NCBI GenBank assembly: GCA_018399295.1
Contig: JAGYOO010000008.1
Location: 1 to 13,952 of the forward strand
Direction of reading: 5' to 3'
From: Candidatus Omnitrophota bacterium
GTDB lineage: Bacteria > Omnitrophota > Gorgyraeia > B26-G9
Length of the DNA: 13,952 bases
The notes below the pieces were generated by a model. The model was given only the letters and a program-made list of their open reading frames with translations. It was not told the DNA's origin and ran no database searches. A program made the translations under genes and the position numbers. Of this stretch, positions 1 through 5,368 are shown piece by piece. Position 1 is the first letter of the stretch; each line of letters starts with the position of its first letter.

Positions 1-100
1 TCTCGCCGCAGCCATTAAACACAAGAACAGCCGCAAGAAGAAATAACAAACTACGATCTCTGCCCAGAGACAGTCTATTCAGCAGATTGGGGAAGATCAC
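1..100 (-). CDS. Putative lipoprotein, N-terminal fragment (runs off the left edge)
   Basis: Downstream of secG on the same strand an open frame runs to the window edge. It encodes a lipoprotein-type signal peptide: a positively charged stretch (GRDRS), a hydrophobic core (LLFLLAAVLV) and a lipobox-like FNGC, with the Cys codon at 10-8. The start is uncertain. A GTG at 100-98 would overlap the end of secG by 26 bases, and a TTG at 49-47 would leave almost no charged n-region; neither has a good ribosome binding site. If real, the product is exported, cut before Cys and lipid-anchored in the envelope. Only about 33 residues are visible, so no function can be given. The signal could be a chance reading of a short non-coding end, but lipobox, charge and strand all agree. 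Confidence 0.45.
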   Translation of the reverse strand, partial: MIFPNLLNRLSLGRDRSLLFLLAAVLVFNGCGE

Positions 101-560
101 CGGTATCAGTAAGCGGCTCTTCGGATGGAGAACCTTTAATCTCCGGTTCAGCTGCCGGCGTTCCGGTTGTCGGATTCGCGTCTGACGATGCCGCAGGAGC
201 AGCTTCTTCTCTACTCTCAGGCTGGACATTTTCGGTTGCCGGCTCCTGTTCCTGGGGCAGAATCTGATTGATCTGTTCTTCTGTCTGCTCCCGCTGCAGT
301 TCCTGTTGTATCACGGAAGAACCCCGCTGTTGAGTGCTTAAAAACGCCAGACTCAGGCTCGTAATCATAAATAAAATTGCTGAGGCCGCGGTAGCTTTGG
401 TCAGGAACGTACCTGTCCGGGAACCGAAAATAGTCGTCTGGCTGGAGCCGCCACCGCCAAAAACTTCGGAGATCCCATCCCCTTTGCTTCCTTGGATCAG
501 AATGATAAACACCAGAAACAGAGAAACTATAATGTGAACCACAAGTAGAAAAGTATACAT
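75..560 (-). CDS. secG: Preprotein translocase subunit SecG with a long acidic tail
   Basis: SecG is the small accessory subunit of the SecYEG channel in the inner membrane and assists SecA-driven protein export. The 161-residue product has the family layout: a first membrane helix (about residues 2-22, ending in ILIQGSKGDG), the Gly-rich loop with FGGGGSSQT and FGSRTGTFLTKAT, and a second membrane helix (about 54-74). After that comes an unusual tail of about 85 residues rich in Glu, Gln, Pro, Ser and Ala with no hydrophobic segment; E. coli SecG is about 110 residues in all. The ATG at 560-558 is chosen because AGGAGG lies 7 bases before it; a TTG one codon upstream is less likely. The preceding gene's TAG stop touches this AGGAGG, so the genes are probably co-transcribed. 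Confidence 0.93.
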   Translation of the reverse strand: MYTFLLVVHIIVSLFLVFIILIQGSKGDGISEVFGGGGSSQTTIFGSRTGTFLTKATAASAILFMITSLSLAFLSTQQRGSSVIQQELQREQTEEQINQILPQEQEPATENVQPESREEAAPAASSDANPTTGTPAAEPEIKGSPSEEPLTDTGDLPQSAE

Positions 561-570
561 CAATATCCTC

Positions 571-1425
571 CTAAACCTTCACTTTTTCCGGGGGCGCACA
601 ACTTGCCCGTTCGATTAAATCGGTTTCCAACTTTTTCTTTACCGGCAGAAGTTCTTTCCCCTGCGCAATCCGATGCAGAATCTCCAGCCCTAACCGGGCC
701 ATTTCGGCAATAGGCTGACGAACTGTAGTCAGCGGAATCGGACTGTAAACATTAATCGGATTGTCATCAAATCCGACTACCGACAGTTCTTCCGGAACCT
801 TGATCCCGATATTTTTAGCGACATCGATTACCTCCAGCGCCATGATGTCACTGGCGGCAAAAATCGCGGTCGGCCGCTTTTTAAGCTTAAGGAGCTGTTC
901 GGCAACAATCCGAGCGGGAGTCCGCAGAAACTCTCCCTTTTTCACGTAATTACCGTCATAACTAAGTTTTTCACCAGCCAACGCGTCCTGATACCCCCGC
1001 AGACGGTCCCGTCCGGCTTCAGTATTAAGGTCTCCGCAGATCGTCGCGACGCGGCGATGGCCCATCCGAAACAGATAGCGCATAAGACGCAGCGTCGCCC
1101 CATAATTATCAACCCCGATACAGTTTAACGGCTCGGAAAAACTGTTGTTCAAAACAACATATGGAATTCCACTACGAATCAGCTTATCAAGGCTGGCCCG
1201 ATCCCGATCGATATCCCCGAACACCACTCCATGAGACAATTTCTGATTCAGGGCCGGAGACGTAAACCAATCATCATGACGTTGGCGTTCGGTTAAATGG
1301 ATCAGCAGATCAACCTTAAGACGGCTGGACGCGGAACTGGCACCGCGAATAACCTCCTGGGCATAATAAGAATGAAATATGTCTTCAAACCGTGATACAA
1401 CAAGTGTATAGATCATATTTTTCAT
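571..1425 (-). CDS. LacI/GalR-type sugar-sensing (periplasmic-binding-protein fold) domain protein without HTH
   Basis: The 284 residues match the ligand-binding core of LacI/GalR regulators from its first strand onward. Visible hallmarks are MGHRRVATICGD (121-132), GRDRLRGYQDAL (138-149), PTAIFAASDIMA (185-196), PEELSVVGFDD (211-221), PLTTVRQP (231-238) and LIERASC (270-276). A normal LacI protein carries about 60 residues of helix-turn-helix and hinge before this; here they are absent, and an in-frame TGA lies six codons upstream (1443-1441). There is no signal peptide, so it is probably cytoplasmic. The ATG overlaps the larC stop by one base (TGATG), which implies translational coupling. 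The ligand cannot be told from sequence. It may sense a small molecule and act through a partner protein, or be a regulator that lost DNA binding. Fold assignment is secure, function is not. Confidence 0.85.
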   Translation of the reverse strand: MKNMIYTLVVSRFEDIFHSYYAQEVIRGASSASSRLKVDLLIHLTERQRHDDWFTSPALNQKLSHGVVFGDIDRDRASLDKLIRSGIPYVVLNNSFSEPLNCIGVDNYGATLRLMRYLFRMGHRRVATICGDLNTEAGRDRLRGYQDALAGEKLSYDGNYVKKGEFLRTPARIVAEQLLKLKKRPTAIFAASDIMALEVIDVAKNIGIKVPEELSVVGFDDNPINVYSPIPLTTVRQPIAEMARLGLEILHRIAQGKELLPVKKKLETDLIERASCAPPEKVKV

Positions 1426-2621
1426 CAGCCGTTCAGTTTTTCAACCGCTTCTGCCATTACCTGTGCATAAACTTTTTTAAAGGGAATTCCTGTTTTTTCA
1501 GAAATTCTGCGGCAATCGGAGTATTCAGGCGAGAGATTCACTGCTTCTTTTTCTTTGTAGCCGATTTTAACTTTAACAATTATCCCATATTGGGTTTTAA
1601 GATTCAAGATTTTTCTGGTCAGTTTTCTCCGAAACAATTTCTGCACGCGTACTCCCAGCGTAGTAGTCTCGGAAAAAATTATATCAATAAGCCGGTCCAG
1701 AGATTCGGGTACGGCCTGGACCTGCAATAATACCCCGGGTCGCGACTTTTTCATAATTATCGGGATCATACAGACATCCAGGGCGCCGGCGGCCATCAGC
1801 TTCTCCAGAACCACCTCAAACATGCTTCCCGGCATATCATCAATGTTAGTCTCGATCTGAACAATCCGGTCGAGATATTTTTTTTCAATGCCTGTTCCGA
1901 TTGTTATTTGCAGCAGATTAGACAAAAATGGATTTGTATGGGTTCCGGCACCATACCCGGTTTTTTCCACTTTAAATGAAAGTGGTGGTTGTCCCGCCTC
2001 CTCAGTTAAGGCGGCAATAATCGCGGCGCCGGTCGGTGTTACCAGCTCATGCTCAACCCGCGGTTCATACCGGATAATGCGTTGCTTAAGAAGATGCAAT
2101 GCCGCCGGGGCTGGAAGCGGAAACACCTCTTCAGCGGACTTAATCGTACCGCTTCCGATTGTTACCGGAGAAGCAAATACTTTTTCCACCTCTAAAAGTC
2201 GTAACCCAGCAACGCAGCCGACTATATCGATTATGGTATCAATCTCTCCCAGCTGATGAAAATGAACCTTGCTTAGCCGGCACCGGTGCACCGCAGCCTC
2301 AGCCCGGGCTAACTTAAGAAAAACGGCCTTAGCCGCCTTCCGGTCCTTTGGATGGATCCGGGACGCGTCCAGCAGACGACTTATACCCTCAGGATTTTTT
2401 ACCTTAAGATGAGAACCACTGGTCTTTATATTTACCTTGATTCCCTTTATATGTCCGCGTTTTACCAGAGTGGGGCGTAAGCTGAACCGGCCGATCTTCA
2501 GTCCCGCCAACTCATGTTCCAGTTCTGAAACCCGCAGACCGCAACCCAGCATTGCCCCCAGAACCATATCACCGCTGATCCCGGAGGTGCAATCAAAATA
2601 AGCAATCTTCATTTTATCCAT
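1425..2621 (-). CDS. larC: Nickel-pincer cofactor biosynthesis protein LarC (nickel chelatase)
   Basis: LarC inserts nickel into pyridinium-3,5-bisthiocarboxylic acid mononucleotide in a CTP-dependent reaction, the last step in making the NPN cofactor of lactate racemase and other LarA-type enzymes. Seen here: the N-terminal MKIAYFDCTSGISGDM, the His-rich VHFHQLGEIDTIIDIVG (119-135), VTPTGAAI (195-202), and the C-terminal domain beginning at ETNIDDMPGSMFE (257-269) and covering SETTTLGVR. Length (398) is normal for a full protein. In Lactiplantibacillus plantarum the gene is split into larC1 and larC2 joined by frameshifting; here both halves are in one uninterrupted frame. The start could be this ATG or the one three codons later, which gives the usual MKIAYFDC beginning; neither has a strong ribosome binding site. 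It is first in a probable unit with the LacI-like gene and secG. No larA or larE is in the window. Confidence 0.93.
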   Translation of the reverse strand: MDKMKIAYFDCTSGISGDMVLGAMLGCGLRVSELEHELAGLKIGRFSLRPTLVKRGHIKGIKVNIKTSGSHLKVKNPEGISRLLDASRIHPKDRKAAKAVFLKLARAEAAVHRCRLSKVHFHQLGEIDTIIDIVGCVAGLRLLEVEKVFASPVTIGSGTIKSAEEVFPLPAPAALHLLKQRIIRYEPRVEHELVTPTGAAIIAALTEEAGQPPLSFKVEKTGYGAGTHTNPFLSNLLQITIGTGIEKKYLDRIVQIETNIDDMPGSMFEVVLEKLMAAGALDVCMIPIIMKKSRPGVLLQVQAVPESLDRLIDIIFSETTTLGVRVQKLFRRKLTRKILNLKTQYGIIVKVKIGYKEKEAVNLSPEYSDCRRISEKTGIPFKKVYAQVMAEAVEKLNG

Positions 2622-2634
2622 TGAATTATCTCAC

Positions 2635-2675
2635 TACCTGTTAAAATACAAGCAGTTAGGTATTATAAACAGGTA
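2635..2675. repeat. AGGTA inverted and direct repeats around the larC promoter (possible operator)
   Basis: On the plus strand TACCTGTT (2635-2642) and AACAGGTA (2668-2675) form a perfect 8-base inverted repeat, 25 bases apart, bracketing the -10 box. A further AGGTAT at 2658-2663 repeats the AGGTAT at 2671-2676 directly, 13 bases away. This gives three copies of the pentamer AGGTA in about 40 bases, over and just downstream of the promoter. That placement suits a repressor or activator site, but no known regulator motif is recognised and the region is AT-rich, so chance is possible. Confidence 0.35.
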
Positions 2676-2690
2676 TAGATGAAAATACAA
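2662..2690 (-). promoter_or_regulatory. Sigma70-type promoter for larC
   Basis: Reading the minus strand, a TTGTAT hexamer (2690-2685) and a perfect TATAAT (2667-2662) are separated by exactly 17 bases. The -35 box is weak (three of six consensus bases) but spacing and -10 box are ideal. Transcription would start near 2655, leaving a leader of about 34 bases before the larC ATG. This is the only intergenic gap over 60 bases inside the block, so it probably marks the start of a larC, LacI-like, secG unit that may also receive read-through from larB. Confidence 0.6.
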
Positions 2691-2720
2691 TCTTTATTTT
2701 AAGAATTACCGGGAGACCAT

Positions 2721-2773
2721 AAAAAAAAAGGGGAACTTAAGGCAAAAGCAGCTATTTATTATTGATCAGTCCC
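2721..2773 (-). terminator. Weak possible terminator at the end of larB
   Basis: On the minus strand a run of nine Ts (2729-2721) follows CCCC just downstream of the larB stop. The best stem I can draw pairs GGGACT in the larB 3' end (2773-2768) with AGTTCCC (2737-2731), six pairs with one bulge and a loop of about 30 bases. That is poor for an intrinsic terminator. It could give partial termination before the larC promoter, or the T-run may be incidental. Confidence 0.22.
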
Positions 2774-3432
2774 GCCATATAACCCGCCCCGAAACCGTTA
2801 TCAATGTTTACACAGCAGACACCGGGTGAACAGCTGTTAAGTATCGTCAGCAAGGGGGCAAGCCCGGAAAAGCTGGCCCCGTACCCGACGCTGGTAGGCA
2901 CCCCGATTACAGGTTTTTTAACCATTCCGCTGACCACGCTGGCCAAAGCGCCTTCCATCCCGGCGACCACCACAATAACACGTGCCTTACGCAGAAGCTC
3001 CTGCTTATCCATTAAACGATGGATTCCCGCGACCCCCACGTCATAAAGACGCTCAACCCGGCTTCCCATCAACTCGCTGGTTACCGCAGCCTCTTCCGCC
3101 ACGGGAACATCGCCGGTTCCCGCGCTTAACACCAATACCAATCCCCGGGAAATCCGGGGGTTCTTTCTCACATAAACCAATTTTGCCAGAGGATTAAATA
3201 CAGCTTTAGGAGAGAGTTCCCGGATAACCGGAAAAACCTCTTCGGAACAGCGAGTAAGCAGGAGAGTATTGTTATTGGTGAGAATACATTGAGCAATGCT
3301 TCTAATCTGATCAAGACTTTTACCCGGACAATAAATGACTTCCGGAAATCCGCGCCGTTCTTCCCGCCCGATATCTATCCGGGCGGTATAGACCCCGTTT
3401 TCTCTTAAATCGGCGTTTTTAGCCTTTTTCAT
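2752..3432 (-). CDS. larB: Pyridinium-3,5-biscarboxylic acid mononucleotide synthase LarB
   Basis: LarB carboxylates and hydrolyses nicotinic acid adenine dinucleotide to give pyridinium-3,5-biscarboxylic acid mononucleotide, the first dedicated step to the NPN cofactor. The 226-residue protein shows the family signature GFPEVIYCPGKS near residues 28-39 and a C-terminal domain related to PurE (AIR carboxylase), with SAGTGD (103-108), AGMEGALASV (157-166), GVPTSVGYGA (177-186) and NSCSPGVCCVNIDNGFGAG. Cys201 in NSCSPG sits 25 residues from the end, the same distance as the substrate-binding Cys221 that I recall for L. plantarum LarB. The ATG at 3432-3430 is chosen because it forms an ATGA overlap with the mgtC stop and is preceded by GGAACAGGGA; a TTG at 3444 lacks a ribosome binding site. 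Its partner larC lies just downstream behind its own promoter. Confidence 0.93.
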   Translation of the reverse strand: MKKAKNADLRENGVYTARIDIGREERRGFPEVIYCPGKSLDQIRSIAQCILTNNNTLLLTRCSEEVFPVIRELSPKAVFNPLAKLVYVRKNPRISRGLVLVLSAGTGDVPVAEEAAVTSELMGSRVERLYDVGVAGIHRLMDKQELLRKARVIVVVAGMEGALASVVSGMVKKPVIGVPTSVGYGASFSGLAPLLTILNSCSPGVCCVNIDNGFGAGYMAGLINNK

Positions 3433-4085
3433 TCCCTGTTCCAATGCACCGAATGAACCCCGGGAAGTTCGAGCAGCATTGTACTTATACGCTCCTCTTT
3501 GCCCGGTTGATTATACAACCTGAGCTGAAAGTCAATCAGATACCGGTTCTGGCCTTTTTTAGTCATCTCCAGATCCTTCATTTCACCACCAACATCGGTG
3601 AATATCTTTCTGATCTTGCACAGCTGATCCATTCCTCCGGTCAATTCAACGGAAAGGCTATGAAAAACACTGCGCTTGATCCGGCCTTCAAGATGAGACA
3701 AAGCAAAAAGTACAATAAAAATTATTGCCGTGGTGATAAACGCGGCGCTGTAAAAACCGCTTCCAACTGCCAGTCCCACCCCGGCCACGCTCCAAAGCCC
3801 CGCGGCCGTTGTAAGTCCTCTTACTGAAGCCCGGAACCTGATGATCGTTCCGGCGCCAAGAAACCCGATTCCGCTGACAACCTGCGCCGCGATCCTTGCC
3901 GGGTCAGCTCCATCCTCTGCCATCGCTAATGACGTCAACATCATCAGGCATGACCCCACTCCAACAAGAATTGTTGTCCTCAATCCGGCAGCGCGACCGT
4001 GCAGTTCCCGCTCATAGCCGATGATTCCGCTAAGCAACGCTGCGGCCAGAAGCCGCAGTCCGATCTGTTCAAGTCCCGGCATCAT
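3429..4085 (-). CDS. MgtC/SapB family inner-membrane protein
   Basis: The first ~130 residues are strongly hydrophobic, with about four to five membrane helices and the MgtC/SapB signatures GYERELHGRAAGLRTT (23-38), GIGFLGAGTI (72-81) and VRGLTTAAGLW (88-98). The soluble C-terminal part (about 140-218) looks like the small ACT-like domain found in many MgtC proteins. In pathogens MgtC supports growth in low magnesium and inside macrophages and affects ATP synthase and phosphate uptake; in free-living bacteria the role is unclear. Two ATGs stand in tandem at the start, four bases after the purA stop, with only a weak AAAGAA ribosome binding site, so translation may depend on coupling to purA. 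The 3' end overlaps larB by four bases. Family assignment is firm; substrate or partner is unknown. Confidence 0.9.
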   Translation of the reverse strand: MMPGLEQIGLRLLAAALLSGIIGYERELHGRAAGLRTTILVGVGSCLMMLTSLAMAEDGADPARIAAQVVSGIGFLGAGTIIRFRASVRGLTTAAGLWSVAGVGLAVGSGFYSAAFITTAIIFIVLFALSHLEGRIKRSVFHSLSVELTGGMDQLCKIRKIFTDVGGEMKDLEMTKKGQNRYLIDFQLRLYNQPGKEERISTMLLELPGVHSVHWNRE

Positions 4086-4089
4086 TTCT

Positions 4090-5367
4090 TTAAATAAATA
4101 GAGTCTGGTTACGTTCAGAACCGATAGAGATCATCTCTACCCGGGCGCCCACCAGCTTTTCCAGCCGCCGGATATACCCGCGCGCGTTTTTCGGAAGTTT
4201 GGAAAACTCTTTTATTCCGGAGGTATCACTTTCCCATCCAGGCAATTCTTCATATACCGGTTTTGCCTTCCAGAGCACCTCCAGATCCGCGGGGTAGCTG
4301 GTATAGGTCTTACCACGGTAACTGTATGCCACACAGACCTTCAGCATCGGCATTTTATCCAAAACATCGAGCTTGGTAACTACGATACCGTCAAGACCGT
4401 TTACATTAACCGCGTGCCTTACGCCAACCGTGTCGAACCAGCCACAACGGCGAGGCCGACCGGTCGTCGCCCCGAACTCTTTCCCCCGGCTGCGGATATT
4501 CTTCATCAGTCGGGAGGTAAATTCAGTCGGAAACGGGCCTTCGCCCACCCGGGTCGTGTACGCCTTTACCACGCCGATCACCTTATCGATCCGGGTCGGA
4601 CCGACTCCGGTTCCAACGCAGGCCCCACCGGAAGTAGAGTTGGATGAGGTCACAAAGGGATAGGTGCCATGGTCAATATCAAGAAGCGTTCCCTGCGCGC
4701 CTTCAAACAACACCTTCTTCTTTTTCCGGATTGCCTCGTTGATAACCACTGAACAGTTTACTACCAGAGGTTTAATTCTCGCGGCGAAGCGGATATAATC
4801 GCGGTAAATAGAGTCAAAAGAAAATTTATTGTAGCCATAGACCTTCTGGAATATGGCATTCTTCTCCTCCATATTACATTCGAGTTTTTCCCGGAAAAGT
4901 TTGCGGTTGTAAAGATCCGCGACCCGGATGCCGCAACGCGAAAACTTATCAGTGTAACACGGACCAATACCTTTTCCAGTAGTTCCGATCTTCGTCTTCC
5001 GGAACTTCTCTTCCCTCAACTTATCCAGCACTTTATGATAGGGGAAGATCAGATGAGCTTCTTCGCTAATCAGGAGATTTCCATTAACAGAGATCTTCTT
5101 CTGCTTCAGATAATCAATCTCCGCCAATAAGGCTTCAGGATCGATTACAACTCCGTTGCCGATTATACATATCTTCCCCTTGTGCAAAATTCCCGACGGC
5201 ACCAGATGAAGAATAATCTCTTCATTGCCAACGACTACCGTATGTCCGGCGTTATTACCTCCCTGATAACGGACCACATAGTCCGCGTCCCGGGAAAGAA
5301 TATCGATGATTTTGCCTTTTCCCTCGTCACCCCATTGTGCGCCTACTACCGCTATGTTGTTGGCCAT
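4090..5367 (-). CDS. purA: Adenylosuccinate synthetase
   Basis: PurA joins IMP and aspartate with GTP hydrolysis to form adenylosuccinate, the committed step from IMP to AMP, in the cytoplasm. The 425-residue length is standard. The N-terminal GAQWGDEGKGK contains the catalytic Asp14 and the phosphate-binding loop; NNAGHTV holds the catalytic His42; GTTGKGIGPCYTDK, EGAQGTLLDIDHGTYPFVTSSN and TTGRPRRCGWFD are further family blocks, and the C-terminal SIGSERNQT fits the GTP-base site. No key residue is missing. The ATG lies one base after the stop of the upstream TPR protein, with AGAAGGT inside that gene's final codons as ribosome binding site, so its translation is coupled to an envelope-type protein with no known tie to purine synthesis. 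Confidence 0.97.
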   Translation of the reverse strand: MANNIAVVGAQWGDEGKGKIIDILSRDADYVVRYQGGNNAGHTVVVGNEEIILHLVPSGILHKGKICIIGNGVVIDPEALLAEIDYLKQKKISVNGNLLISEEAHLIFPYHKVLDKLREEKFRKTKIGTTGKGIGPCYTDKFSRCGIRVADLYNRKLFREKLECNMEEKNAIFQKVYGYNKFSFDSIYRDYIRFAARIKPLVVNCSVVINEAIRKKKKVLFEGAQGTLLDIDHGTYPFVTSSNSTSGGACVGTGVGPTRIDKVIGVVKAYTTRVGEGPFPTEFTSRLMKNIRSRGKEFGATTGRPRRCGWFDTVGVRHAVNVNGLDGIVVTKLDVLDKMPMLKVCVAYSYRGKTYTSYPADLEVLWKAKPVYEELPGWESDTSGIKEFSKLPKNARGYIRRLEKLVGARVEMISIGSERNQTLFI

Positions 5368-5368
5368 A

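Noticed and set aside
1425..2621. Programmed frameshift in larC as in L. plantarum
   Set aside because: Both domains lie in one continuous frame of normal length, so no frameshift is needed.
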